64,000 nucleotides of DNA from Marinifilum breve. Its GTDB lineage: Bacteria > Bacteroidota > Bacteroidia > Bacteroidales > Marinifilaceae. Position numbers and translations under genes: made by a program. Shown one piece after another: positions 28,679 through 37,932 of this stretch. Each line of letters opens with the position of its first letter. Position 1 is the first letter of the stretch. The notes beneath the pieces are model-generated. The model worked only from the letters and a program-made list of their open reading frames with translations. It was not told where the DNA came from and ran no database searches. Location of the stretch: assembly GCF_003202155.1 (NCBI RefSeq), contig NZ_QFLI01000009.1, positions 176,431 to 240,430 of the forward strand. The letters run 5' to 3'.

Positions 28679-29281
28679 TTAATTTTTAAAGAGTTTGCCA
28701 ATCTTTCTTGCAAATGATTTGCTGTTAGATTGTTTATTTGTGTTGCTAGCCAAACGATCACTTTCATAGTAAACAGGCAGGTCGAGTTCCGGAATCTCGC
28801 TCTCTGTTTCCTCTATTTTTATTCGTTCGACAATTTGTATGTATAGTTTATCGTCAACATTATTTTTAAAAATTATCGGCTGATTAATAACTATTGTTGG
28901 AAGTTGCGGTAAAGCAACCTGTTTGGGCTTTTCCATTTGGGCAATACTCGATTTTGAAATGGAATCGATCAGTGAATAATTTTTACTTTTAATATTCTCA
29001 TTTTCGATGTGTAGCGTGGAAATTAACTGCTCTTGATTACCTATATTTTGATTTTGTATTTTTATGGTGTTGTATTGCTGATAATGTAAGTAGATAGAGG
29101 ATCCAAGTAATAGGATCAATATAGCCGCTGCAAATTTCCATTTTCGCTCTTTCGATTGCTGATTGATTCTTCCATCGATTGAAGAACGTAGCCTATCCTT
29201 GTCGAAATGTACATTTGAAGGCAATTTCGATTGGTTTTCCAAATTATTTTTAATGATACTATCCAACGAGTTCGGTTGCAT
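28679..29281 (-). CDS. Single-pass membrane protein, putative anti-sigma factor
   Basis: This 200-aa protein has a cytoplasmic N-terminal region of about 47 residues, one transmembrane helix (about 48-65), then a coiled-coil-like stretch (about 70-110) and a Pro-rich periplasmic tail. Its start overlaps the end of the ECF sigma gene by 23 bp, which suggests translational coupling. Position and topology are those of an anti-sigma factor. No zinc-binding anti-sigma motif (HxxxCxxC) is present and the family was not recognised, so the function is inferred from context. Confidence 0.7.
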   Translation of the reverse strand: MQPNSLDSIIKNNLENQSKLPSNVHFDKDRLRSSIDGRINQQSKERKWKFAAAILILLLGSSIYLHYQQYNTIKIQNQNIGNQEQLISTLHIENENIKSKNYSLIDSISKSSIAQMEKPKQVALPQLPTIVINQPIIFKNNVDDKLYIQIVERIKIEETESEIPELDLPVYYESDRLASNTNKQSNSKSFARKIGKLFKN

Positions 29282-29798
29282 AATTCAATGATTTTAGTTG
29301 TGACTTTAAAATATTTCGTGCCCGAGTAAGCTGCGACCTTGAGGCACTTTCGCTAATATGAAGAATCTCCGCAATTTCTTTGTGCGCATATCCTTCGATA
29401 ACATAAAGGTTGAATACCGTACGGTATCCGTCAGGCAAGTTTCTTACAAGACTTAAACAATCGTCCATGCCAAGTTTATTTTCCACTTCAGGCGATTGAT
29501 TGGACGAAGTCTCAATAAAAGAAATGTTTTCAGATAATGTTAAACGTTTTTGTTCTCTTAAAAAGAGTAAACTTTCGTTTACCATGATCCGTTTTAACCA
29601 TCCTAAGCTAGCTTTATCATTTTCATAGGTGAAATCATCTAAAGCTTCATAAACCTTGATAAATCCTCTTTGTAAAACTTCTTCAGCATCGAATTGAGAT
29701 ACAACATAGCGAAGAATCAATAAAAACAATTGCTGAGAATGATTCTCATAGATCTTATTGAAAATGGTCTTCTTATTTTTTAGAAAAAATTTCTTCAT
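29259..29798 (-). CDS. ECF-type RNA polymerase sigma factor
   Basis: This 179-aa sigma-70 family protein consists of regions 2 and 4 only. Region 2 is recognisable in YVVSQFDAEEVLQRGFIKVYEALDDF and the following SLGWLKRIMVNESL. Region 4 is the LPDGYRTVFNLYVIEGYAHKEIAEIL helix-turn-helix with SESASRSQLTRARNILK. It heads a three-gene minus-strand unit with the putative anti-sigma membrane protein and the envelope protein, the usual cell-envelope signalling layout. The 41-bp tandem repeat lies upstream (29927-30176), so its promoter region is close to that array. Confidence 0.93.
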   Translation of the reverse strand: MKKFFLKNKKTIFNKIYENHSQQLFLLILRYVVSQFDAEEVLQRGFIKVYEALDDFTYENDKASLGWLKRIMVNESLLFLREQKRLTLSENISFIETSSNQSPEVENKLGMDDCLSLVRNLPDGYRTVFNLYVIEGYAHKEIAEILHISESASRSQLTRARNILKSQLKSLNYATELVG

Positions 29799-29926
29799 TC
29801 GTGCTTGTTTAGCATTTTACCAATATTGAGGATATGATAAGTTTTTGCAATTTACATATAGAATACATAAGTAATTAAAAACGCTGCATGGATATTTATT
29901 TTTTTGAAAGATTTACCTCTTTTACC

Positions 29927-30176
29927 AATTGAGGAGTTACTTTTTTGGGAAAATGATCTGCTCAGTCAATTGAGGAGCTACTTTTTTTGGAAAATGATTT
30001 GCTCAGCCAGTTGAGGAGCTTCTTTTTTGAGAAAATGATGTGCTCAGCCAACTGAGGAGCTTCTTTTTTGGGAAAATGATCTGCTCAACCAATTGAAGAG
30101 CTTCTTTTTTGGGAAAACGATCTGCTCTGCCAATTGAGGAGCTTCTTTTTTGAGAAAACGATTTGCTCAGCCAATT
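29927..30176. repeat. 41-bp tandem repeat, six units plus a partial
   Basis: Unit starts are at 29927, 29968, 30009, 30050, 30091, 30132 and 30173, exactly 41 bp apart. Each unit holds TTGAGGAGCTTCTTTTTT then GGGAAAATGATCTGCTCAGC with scattered substitutions. Because 41 is not a multiple of three, no protein repeat is encoded, although a short open frame crosses it. It occupies the gap between the infB terminator and the ECF sigma gene. It looks like a minisatellite whose copy number could vary between strains. Confidence 0.92.
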
Positions 30177-30193
30177 GACGACAATGCCTAAAC

Positions 30194-30223
30194 AAAAAAA
30201 GCAGCCCATTTGGACTGCTTTTT
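30194..30223 (-). terminator. Terminator of the rimP-nusA-infB operon
   Basis: On the minus strand AAAAAGCAG pairs with CTGCTTTTT, with an inner GG/CC after one mismatch, followed by T residues. It lies 21 bp after the infB stop. Confidence 0.85.
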
Positions 30224-30243
30224 AAATATAATTGAATTGTATA

Positions 30244-33243
30244 TTACAATTTCTTCTTTACTTCTACTTCTTCGAATGCTTCTACCATATCGCCAACTTT
30301 TATATCGTTGTACTTGTCGATATTCAAACCACATTCGTAACCTTTCACAACTTCTTTCGCATCGTCTTTGAAACGCTTCAACGAACCAAGTTCTCCGGTG
30401 TAGATAACAATACCGTCGCGAATCAGGCGGATCTTAGAACTACGCTTGATCTTACCATCACGAACGATACATCCGGCAATGGTACCAACCTTAGAGATTT
30501 TGAATGTTTCAAGAACCTCAACAGTAGCAACGATTTCTTCCTTGATTTCAGGAGAAAGCATACCTTCCATTGCTGATTTCAACTCTTCGATCGCATCGTA
30601 GATGATTGAGTACAGACGGATATCGATTTCTTCTTTCTCAGCCAATCTACGTGCTCCAACTGAAGGACGTACCTGGAAACCTACGATAATTGCGTTAGAT
30701 GCAGTTGCTAACATTACATCCGATTCAGAAATCTGACCAACAGCTTTGTGAATAACATTCACCTGAATTTCTTCAGTAGAAAGCTTGATCAATGAGTCAG
30801 AAAGTGCCTCGATAGATCCATCCACATCACCTTTCACAATCACGTTCAACTCCTGGAAGTTTCCGATTGCAATACGACGACCAATCTCGTCAAGGGTAAT
30901 GTGTTTCTGAGTACGAAGTCCTTGCTCACGTTGTAACTGCTCACGCTTGTTAGCAATGTTACGAGCTTCCTTCTCACTCTCCATTACGTTGAAGTTGTCA
31001 CCAGCTTGTGGAGCACCATTCAAACCAAGAATCAATGCTGGTTCAGATGGACCAACTGCGTCGATCTTGTTTCCACGTTCGTTAAACATCGCTTTTACGT
31101 GACCTGTATAACTACCTGCCAATAATACATCACCTACTTTCAAAGTACCTGCTTGTACCAATAGAGTAGTTACGTAACCACGACCTTTATCTAATGATGA
31201 TTCGATTACCGAACCAACAGCACGTTTATTTGGATTTGCTTTGGCTTCTAGCATTTCAGCTTCAAGCAATACTTTTTCCAATAAGTCTTCGATATTGATA
31301 CCGTTCTTTGCTGAAATCTCCTGACATTGATACTTACCACCCCAGTCTTCAACCAAGTAGTTCATATTAGCCAATTCTCCTTTGATTCTTTCAGGATCAG
31401 CTCCCGGCTTATCAATTTTGTTGATTGCAAATACAATTGGTACACCTGCTGCACTTGCGTGGTTGATTGCCTCAATGGTCTGTGGCATCACGTTGTCATC
31501 AGCAGCTACAATAATAATTGCAATATCGGTTACTTGAGCACCACGAGCACGCATCGCTGTAAAGGCTTCGTGACCTGGTGTATCAAGGAAAGTAATCTTT
31601 CTTCCATCGTCCAATGATACATTGTATGCACCAATGTGCTGAGTAATACCTCCGGCCTCACCGGCAATTACGTTAGCATGACGAATGTAGTCCAAAAGGG
31701 AAGTTTTACCGTGGTCAACGTGACCCATTACCGTTACAATTGGTGGACGTTCAACCAAATCTTCCTCTTTGTCTTCCTCTTCTTCAATAGATTCTTGAAG
31801 TTCAACACTTACGAATTCTGCTTTGTAACCAAACTCATCAGCTACAATTGCAATGGTTTCAGCATCCAATCTCTGGTTGATCGATACAAATAAACCAAGT
31901 CCCATACATGTTGCAATAATATTGGTAACAGGTACCTCCATCATAGTTGCCAATTCGTTTACAGTAACGAACTCGGTCAACTTCAACACGTTCTTTTCTG
32001 CTGCAGCCTGTTCAGCTAATTCAGCTTGTTTAGCACTTGCTTGTTCTCTCTTCTCACGACGGTGCTTAGAACCTTTCGACTTACCACCTTTAGAAGTTAA
32101 TCTTGCAAGTGTATCTTTAATTTGCTTTTGTACATCTTCATCGCTAACCTCTTTCTTAACTACTTTTTTCTTCTTTAGTTTTTTGAACTTGTTAGCTTGA
32201 GCTCCTTGCTGTTTTCCTTGAGGTCTGCCTTGCTGACCACCTTGTTGTTTTCCTTGCTGACCACCTTGTTGTCTTCCTTGTTGACCACCTTGCTGATTAC
32301 CAACGTTAACTTTTTCGCTATCCTTTTTAATTCTTTTGCGTTTTTTACGTTGTTGGTTACCTTGCTTGTCTTTGTTGGTAGACTTTTTCTCTACAGGCAA
32401 TTCAATTTTACCAATTACAGTAGGACCAGAAAGTTTCTGAGTAGAAGATTTAAAAATTTCTTCTTTTTCTACTGGCTTTCCTTGAGCTTGTGGCTCTGCA
32501 GATTGTTCCTTAGCAGGTTGCTTTTGTTGAGGAGCTGACTTTTGCTTTTCTCTTCTCTCCACTTCTTTCTCCGCTTTTGTCTTTTTAGCAGGTCTTGTTT
32601 TTTGATTTAAAGAATCTAAATCAATTTTCCCTACTACTTTAAGCTCTTCCTTATTTTCTTGTTTTTCAGTTTGAGCTGCTTCCTCTTTTTTAGGGCTTTC
32701 CATTTTAACAGTTTGAGCATCTTTTGCAGGCGTAGCCGGCTCTGATGGTTTTTCAGTTACTTCTTTTTTAACGGTCTGAGGTTTTTCCTCAACCTTAGGA
32801 GCTTCTGCTTTGGCAGGTTTCTCTTCAGGTTTCGAAGGAGCTTTTTCTTCTGTTTTTTCTGGCTTTTCCTGTTTTGCTTTAGGTTTCAATGCATCTAAAT
32901 CGATTTTACCTACAACTTTAACAGGATTTTTTGCCGGAGCTTCTTCTTCAGTTTTTTCAACAGTTGCTTCTTTAGTACCTTCTTCCGATTTCGGATCGAT
33001 AGAAACAGTTTCTTTCTTTTCTCGGGTACTTTTCAAATTTACTTTCTCCGATTCTTTCTTAAGGTTCAAATCAGAGCTATACTCTTTTGCCAGAATATCA
33101 TAAGCGTCATCTGAAACCTTGGTATTCGGATTAGAATCAATCTCAATACCTTTTTTATTCAGAAAATCGACAATAGTAGATATCCCAACATTGAATTCTC
33201 TTGCTAGTTTACTAAGTCTTTTATTTTTATTGACTTTTGCCAT
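30244..33243 (-). CDS. infB: Translation initiation factor IF-2
   Basis: This GTPase delivers initiator tRNA to the 30S subunit. At 999 aa it is long. It has an N-terminal IF2_N-like helical domain ([24 protein letters not shown]), a Lys/Glu/Pro-rich linker of roughly 370 residues containing a Gln-Gly repeat ([16 protein letters not shown] type), then the G domain ([28 protein letters not shown]) and domains II-IV. It is the last gene of the rimP-nusA-infB operon. The same window carries two initiator tRNA genes. Confidence 0.98.
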   Translation of the reverse strand: MAKVNKNKRLSKLAREFNVGISTIVDFLNKKGIEIDSNPNTKVSDDAYDILAKEYSSDLNLKKESEKVNLKSTREKKETVSIDPKSEEGTKEATVEKTEEEAPAKNPVKVVGKIDLDALKPKAKQEKPEKTEEKAPSKPEEKPAKAEAPKVEEKPQTVKKEVTEKPSEPATPAKDAQTVKMESPKKEEAAQTEKQENKEELKVVGKIDLDSLNQKTRPAKKTKAEKEVERREKQKSAPQQKQPAKEQSAEPQAQGKPVEKEEIFKSSTQKLSGPTVIGKIELPVEKKSTNKDKQGNQQRKKRKRIKKDSEKVNVGNQQGGQQGRQQGGQQGKQQGGQQGRPQGKQQGAQANKFKKLKKKKVVKKEVSDEDVQKQIKDTLARLTSKGGKSKGSKHRREKREQASAKQAELAEQAAAEKNVLKLTEFVTVNELATMMEVPVTNIIATCMGLGLFVSINQRLDAETIAIVADEFGYKAEFVSVELQESIEEEEDKEEDLVERPPIVTVMGHVDHGKTSLLDYIRHANVIAGEAGGITQHIGAYNVSLDDGRKITFLDTPGHEAFTAMRARGAQVTDIAIIIVAADDNVMPQTIEAINHASAAGVPIVFAINKIDKPGADPERIKGELANMNYLVEDWGGKYQCQEISAKNGINIEDLLEKVLLEAEMLEAKANPNKRAVGSVIESSLDKGRGYVTTLLVQAGTLKVGDVLLAGSYTGHVKAMFNERGNKIDAVGPSEPALILGLNGAPQAGDNFNVMESEKEARNIANKREQLQREQGLRTQKHITLDEIGRRIAIGNFQELNVIVKGDVDGSIEALSDSLIKLSTEEIQVNVIHKAVGQISESDVMLATASNAIIVGFQVRPSVGARRLAEKEEIDIRLYSIIYDAIEELKSAMEGMLSPEIKEEIVATVEVLETFKISKVGTIAGCIVRDGKIKRSSKIRLIRDGIVIYTGELGSLKRFKDDAKEVVKGYECGLNIDKYNDIKVGDMVEAFEEVEVKKKL

Positions 33244-33311
33244 ATTTTGAAGTTAACTGTTAAAATGTGCCGTTTTCAATAATTTGTGAGGAACTGTCCT
33301 TAAAAATCTGA

Positions 33312-34544
33312 CTATTCAAATTCGGATCTAAAAATATCTAAAATTTCGTTAATAGTCTCTATCTCAAGATCAGTTCTTTTCTCTAGTTCTTCAGCTGATA
33401 GTTCCAATACGCTTCTTGCAGTATCGCAACCAATTTTCTTTAACTCATCGATAACCCAAGCTTCGATTTCGTCAGTAAATTCTGAAAGATTTACATCTTC
33501 CTCAGCTTCTTCCTCTGTTTTCTCACGATATACATCAATTTCGTATCCTGTTAATTGGCTTGCAAGTTTAATATTTAAACCGCCTTTACCAATTGCCAAT
33601 GATACTTCTTCTGGATTCAGATAAACATCTGCGCGAGCATCTTCTTCGTTAATTTGAATAGAAGATATCTTTGCAGGGTTAAGAGCTCTTGTGATATATA
33701 ATTGCTTATTGGCAGTGAAGTTGATCACGTCAATATTTTCGTTTTTCAACTCACGAACAATACCGTGAATTCTCGAACCTTTCATACCAACACATGCTCC
33801 AACCGGATCAATTCTTTCGTCATACGATTCAACAGCAACTTTTGCTCTTTCACCAGGTATGCGAACAATTTTCTTGATGGTAATCAATCCATCAAAAATT
33901 TCAGGAACCTCAAGCTCAAATAACCTTTCAAGGAATACTGGAGAAGTTCTTGAGATAATAATAAGAGGACTGTTGTTTTTCACTTCTACACGAATTACAA
34001 CAGCTCTGATCGATTCTCCTTTACGGAAGTAATCAGAAGGAATTTGTTCTGTTTTTGGAAGGATCAATTCATTTCCTTCATCATCCAAAATCAAGATTTC
34101 CTTTTTCCAGATTTGGTAAACCTCACCAGTTACAATTTCACCAATTCTGTCTTTATAATTATTAAAGATGTTATCTTTCTCTAATTCTAAAATTCTAGCC
34201 GAAAGGTTCTGACGCAATGTTAAAATAGAACGTCTTCCAAAGTCAAGGAATTTTACCTCGTCGGTTACCTCTTCGCCAAGTTCATAATCTTCATCAATCT
34301 TCTTAGCTTCCGAAAGAGAAATCTGAAGATTTGAATCTTCTACTTCTCCATCCGCAACTACTTCACGGTTTCTCCAGATTTCAAGGTCACCTTTGTCTGG
34401 GTTGATAATAATATCGAAATTTTCATCGGTACCATAGTTCTTTAAAAGAAGATTTCTAAATACATCTTCCAAAACACTCATCATGGTAGCACGATCGATG
34501 TTTTTCAATTCTTTAAATTCTGAAAAAGTCTCAATAAGATTCAT
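33312..34544 (-). CDS. nusA: Transcription elongation/termination factor NusA
   Basis: NusA binds RNA polymerase and nascent RNA, controlling pausing, termination and antitermination. It has 410 aa with the N-terminal polymerase-binding domain, S1 domain (GEIVTGEVYQIWKKEILILDDEGNELILPK), and two KH domains (VGACVGMKGSRIHGIVRELKNENIDVI and EVSLAIGKGGLNIKLASQLTG). The acidic C-terminal AR-like helices are short, as is usual in this phylum. It lies 20 bp after rimP and 68 bp before infB. Confidence 0.98.
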   Translation of the reverse strand: MNLIETFSEFKELKNIDRATMMSVLEDVFRNLLLKNYGTDENFDIIINPDKGDLEIWRNREVVADGEVEDSNLQISLSEAKKIDEDYELGEEVTDEVKFLDFGRRSILTLRQNLSARILELEKDNIFNNYKDRIGEIVTGEVYQIWKKEILILDDEGNELILPKTEQIPSDYFRKGESIRAVVIRVEVKNNSPLIIISRTSPVFLERLFELEVPEIFDGLITIKKIVRIPGERAKVAVESYDERIDPVGACVGMKGSRIHGIVRELKNENIDVINFTANKQLYITRALNPAKISSIQINEEDARADVYLNPEEVSLAIGKGGLNIKLASQLTGYEIDVYREKTEEEAEEDVNLSEFTDEIEAWVIDELKKIGCDTARSVLELSAEELEKRTDLEIETINEILDIFRSEFE

Positions 34545-34564
34545 GTTATTCAGCTGTTTACTTG

Positions 34565-35029
34565 TTAAAAAGTAATGATATCTTTTGTTGATTTAATTTG
34601 ATCAAAAGCAAAACTGTAGGTATTAACAACAATTTGTTTCTTCTTTTTACCTTCAACTTTTACTTTCTCCTCAACTTCAATTTCTATCTCGTTTTCACCT
34701 ACGGTGATTAAATTTCCTTTGTGTTTTACACCTTCGGTGGTAAGTACTTCAACTTCTTTCCCAATGTTTTTGTGGTATTGTTGAATTACTTGAAAGGGTT
34801 GACCAATTCCTGCTGAAGCTACCTGAAGTTCAAAGTCTTCAACATCGCGGTCAAAGTTCTTTTCGATTGCACGACTTAACTCAATACAGGTGCTAATTGG
34901 TACACCTTCCATACTATCAATCATTATTGAAATTGCATTACTTGTAGAAACAGTAACCTCCACGACGAACAAATCTGTGTCGGCAATTTCTTTTTCAACA
35001 ATTTCAAGTACAATTTTTTTATCAATCAT
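34565..35029 (-). CDS. rimP: Ribosome maturation factor RimP
   Basis: RimP helps assemble the 30S subunit. The start at 35029 (MIDKKIVLEIVEKEIADTDLFVVEV) is the conserved one and gives 154 aa. The upstream in-frame ATG at 35131 lies at or beyond the promoter -7 box (35108-35101), so it cannot be used from that promoter. Recognisable segments are ISIMIDSMEGVPISTCIELSRAIE and the LQVASAGIGQPF loop (usually SPGL.RPL). It is the first gene of the rimP-nusA-infB operon. Confidence 0.95.
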   Translation of the reverse strand: MIDKKIVLEIVEKEIADTDLFVVEVTVSTSNAISIMIDSMEGVPISTCIELSRAIEKNFDRDVEDFELQVASAGIGQPFQVIQQYHKNIGKEVEVLTTEGVKHKGNLITVGENEIEIEVEEKVKVEGKKKKQIVVNTYSFAFDQIKSTKDIITF

Positions 35030-35100
35030 ATATCGGTTAATGTCAATAAAATAGGGGACTTCCTGCCCCCTAAAGTACACGTTATTCTTACTTTTCGATG

Positions 35101-35132
35101 CAAAATTAGAGATAAATGTTTTAAAAAACAAA
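35101..35132 (-). promoter_or_regulatory. Promoter of the rimP-nusA-infB operon
   Basis: On the minus strand TTTG (35132-35129), a 20-bp spacer, and TAATTTTG (35108-35101) form a full Bacteroidota promoter. The leader of about 65 nt contains a small hairpin with stem GGGG/CCCC around 35054-35070. Confidence 0.8.
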
Positions 35133-35342
35133 TGGCATTCCTCTAAATTATTGTATTCTAACTGCTAAAGAAAATTTTTTTGATATTTTATTGCTGATTA
35201 TTATAAATTCCGACGGATTAAAAATCTATAATGAACAGTCCGATAAATAATTATCAAATTGGAGAGATTCTATGATTGATATATTAAAAAAGAAAACTAA
35301 TTATTGAATTTTTCATGTATAGGCTTTTATAATGGGTTTTTA

Positions 35343-35350
35343 TACATTTG
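35343..35350 (+). promoter_or_regulatory. Candidate -7 box of the HD hydrolase gene
   Basis: TACATTTG matches TAnnTTTG and ends 24 bp before the ATG at 35375. An in-frame start at 35348 would overlap this box, which favours 35375. Confidence 0.5.
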
Positions 35351-35374
35351 TTTACAACCAATATTCATCTGTTT

Positions 35375-36634
35375 ATGTCAGAACAATTTACTCCCAAGAA
35401 AAAGATTGTAAACGACCCAGTACATGGTTTTATTCACATTCCTATAGGGATTTCGCATGAATTGGTAGAGCACCACTATTTTCAGCGACTGAGAAGAATA
35501 AAACAATTGGGTTTGACTTACTTGGTTTTTCCCGGGGCTTTCCAAAATCGCTTTCAACACGCTTTGGGCGCAACCCATTTAATGGGAATGGCCATTGAGG
35601 TATTGCGATCAAAGGGTAACGAAATTACAGAAAAAGAAGCAGAAGCAGTTCATGCAGCCATTCTGTTGCACGATATTGGTCACGGTCCGTTTTCACATGC
35701 CTTAGAATACAGTATTGTCAATGGTATAACTCATGAAAAACTTTCAGAGCTGTTTATGAGTCGTTTAAATAAGCAGTTTGAAGGAGAATTGGATACAGCA
35801 ATTCAAATATTCAAAAACGAGTATCCTAAAAGGTTTTTAAATCAATTGGTTTCCAGTCAACTTGATATGGATCGCCTGGATTACCTGAGAAGAGATAGTT
35901 TTTTCTCAGGAGTTACTGAGGGAGTTGTTGGATCGGCCAGAATCATTAAAATGCTGGATGTTCGAGATGATAATTTGGTTGTAGAGGAGAAGGGAATTTA
36001 TTCTATTGAGAAATTTTTAATTGCCCGTAGGTTGATGTATTGGCAGGTTTATTTGCACAAAACAGTAATTGCTGCAGAAGAGATGTTGGTGTATATATTA
36101 AAGCGTGCAAAATATTTGGCTGAGCGAGGCGAGGAATTATTTGCTACGCCTGCATTACGATATTTTCTCTACCACAAAATAGGGATTACTGATTTTGAAA
36201 GTGAAACTCCTTTGCTCGATGGGAAAAATGCATTGGATATTTTTGCTGAGCTAGATGATGACGATTTAATGGTATCTATAAAGGTGTGGTCGAATCATTC
36301 GGATCGAGTTCTTTCCTATTTATGCAAATGCATAAGAGATCGTCAGTTGTTTAAAATTGAAATACAGAAAAAGCCATTTTCGCAAGACTATATCCATAAA
36401 GTAAGATCAGGAATTAAAGAATATTTTGGTTGTTCTGAACATGCTCTTGATTTTATTGTCATCAATGGAATGATCAGCAACAATGCATATACTTCTGAAG
36501 ATCATATCAACATCCTCCATAAAGATGGATCCGTTTGCGATATCGCAGAAGCGTCAGACATGATGAATATTGATGTACTTTCGAAAACGGTTAAAAAGTT
36601 CTACCTGTGTTACCCGAAAATTAAGATTTTGTAA
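35375..36634 (+). CDS. HD domain phosphohydrolase (dNTPase-like)
   Basis: This is a 419-aa cytoplasmic metal-dependent phosphohydrolase of the dGTPase/SAMHD1-like HD branch. The ligands are in RFQHALGATHLM, ILLHDIGHGPFSHALEY (HD) and SQLDMDRLDYLRRD. The N-terminus KKIVNDPVHGFIHIP and FQRLRRIKQLGLTYLVFPGA match the family closely. The substrate (dNTP or other nucleotide) cannot be told from sequence. It stands alone upstream of the lipid A genes with a 216-bp gap. Confidence 0.93.
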   Translation: MSEQFTPKKKIVNDPVHGFIHIPIGISHELVEHHYFQRLRRIKQLGLTYLVFPGAFQNRFQHALGATHLMGMAIEVLRSKGNEITEKEAEAVHAAILLHDIGHGPFSHALEYSIVNGITHEKLSELFMSRLNKQFEGELDTAIQIFKNEYPKRFLNQLVSSQLDMDRLDYLRRDSFFSGVTEGVVGSARIIKMLDVRDDNLVVEEKGIYSIEKFLIARRLMYWQVYLHKTVIAAEEMLVYILKRAKYLAERGEELFATPALRYFLYHKIGITDFESETPLLDGKNALDIFAELDDDDLMVSIKVWSNHSDRVLSYLCKCIRDRQLFKIEIQKKPFSQDYIHKVRSGIKEYFGCSEHALDFIVINGMISNNAYTSEDHINILHKDGSVCDIAEASDMMNIDVLSKTVKKFYLCYPKIKIL

Positions 36635-36733
36635 TGTTTAATTTGGGATTTGTAATTACCAGATAATCAAATAGAAATAAATCTGCAGTGGGGTCTGAAA
36701 AGCAAAAAAATTTTATGTGCATGAAATAATTGT

Positions 36734-36741
36734 TAGATTTG
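36734..36741 (+). promoter_or_regulatory. Candidate -7 box of the lpxD operon
   Basis: TAGATTTG matches TAnnTTTG, 109 bp before the lpxD ATG. No TTTG at the -33 distance was seen. Confidence 0.4.
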
Positions 36742-36850
36742 CAGAAATTTTTTTCGTATTAATCAGATATATTGGACGATGTGTGCTCAATAAAAAACGA
36801 GTATTCTTATTAATGAAAAGAGCTTGTTATCTGATATAAAACCAGAACAA

Positions 36851-37891
36851 ATGAATTTTACAGCGCAAGATATTGCAGAGTTTCTACAAGGTGAAGTTGA
36901 TGGTGACGGATCAGTTGCCGTAAACAATGTATCTCGTATTGAGGAAGGCAAACCGGGAACTCTTTCTTTTTTGGCAAATCCAAAGTACGAACATCATATT
37001 TATACAACAAACTCTTCTATTGTTTTAGTAAACAAAGATTTTAAAGCAGCTAAAGAAGTGAAAGCTACTTTAATTCGCGTAGAAGATGCTTACCAGGCTT
37101 TGGCCCAGTTGTTGGAAATGTATGAGCAGAGCAAACCGCAAAAAGTGGGCATCGAAGAACCTTCTTTTGTAAGTAAATCTGCTACCATTGGAGATAAAAT
37201 TTATGTTGGTGCATTTGCATACATTGGTAGCAATGTAAAAATTGGTGATAACGTAAAAATATATCCGCACACATATATAGGCGATAATGTGATTATTGGC
37301 GACAATACTATTCTTAACTCAGGAGTTAAGGTGTATGAAAACTGCAAAATTGGTAAAGATTGTATCGTTCATTCAGGTTCGGTTATTGGAGCCGATGGTT
37401 TCGGTTTTGCGCCATCGTCAGCGAATGATTACAAAAAAGTTCCACAAGTAGGAAATGTGATTTTAGAAGACCATGTTGAGATTGGTGCTAACACCTGTGT
37501 TGACCGTGCAACTATGGGATCAACCATTATCCGTAAAGGAGTGAAGTTGGATAACCTGATTCAGGTTGCTCATAATGTTGAGATTGGTGAAAATACTGTA
37601 ATTGCATCGCAAACAGGTATTGCCGGAAGTTCTAAGGTTGGCGAACATTGTATGTTTGGAGGTCAGGTTGGAATTGCTGGTCACTTGTCGATTGCAGACG
37701 AAGTGAAGATTGCTGCACAATCGGGTATTGGACGAAATATCAAGAAAAAAGGAGAGGTTCTTCAGGGATCGCCTGCTTTTGAATTTGGACCATATCAAAA
37801 ATCATATGTGCTGTTTAAAAATCTGCCTAAGATGAGAGAGCAGATTATGGATCTAGAGAAGCAAGTAAAGAAGCTGGAAGAGGAAAAATAG
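36851..37891 (+). CDS. lpxD: UDP-3-O-acylglucosamine N-acyltransferase
   Basis: This enzyme adds the second (N-linked) acyl chain in lipid A synthesis. The start at 36851 ([20 protein letters not shown]) is the family start and gives 346 aa; the in-frame TTG at 36824 is not needed. An N-terminal uridine-binding domain is followed by a left-handed beta-helix of hexapeptide repeats. The catalytic His lies in [23 protein letters not shown]-terminal coiled-coil-like helix ([18 protein letters not shown]) is present. lpxC/fabZ follows after 41 bp. Confidence 0.97.
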   Translation: MNFTAQDIAEFLQGEVDGDGSVAVNNVSRIEEGKPGTLSFLANPKYEHHIYTTNSSIVLVNKDFKAAKEVKATLIRVEDAYQALAQLLEMYEQSKPQKVGIEEPSFVSKSATIGDKIYVGAFAYIGSNVKIGDNVKIYPHTYIGDNVIIGDNTILNSGVKVYENCKIGKDCIVHSGSVIGADGFGFAPSSANDYKKVPQVGNVILEDHVEIGANTCVDRATMGSTIIRKGVKLDNLIQVAHNVEIGENTVIASQTGIAGSSKVGEHCMFGGQVGIAGHLSIADEVKIAAQSGIGRNIKKKGEVLQGSPAFEFGPYQKSYVLFKNLPKMREQIMDLEKQVKKLEEEK

Positions 37892-37932
37892 GAGATTCCA
37901 TTTTCCGGAAACAGAAAAAATATTGAAAGTTT

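Noticed and set aside
29927-30176. CRISPR array
   Set aside because: The whole 41-bp unit repeats with no unique spacers, and no cas gene is in the window. The same holds for the 21-bp and 43-bp arrays.
30003-30209. 68-codon minus-strand frame across the 41-bp repeat
   Set aside because: Three 41-bp units happen to be divisible by three, so a frame stays open by chance; it has no start context and no domain.
31853-32538. Long open frames on the plus strand inside infB
   Set aside because: They are antisense shadows of the Lys/Glu/Gln-rich IF-2 linker, with composition typical of reversed AAG/GAA codons and no ribosome site.
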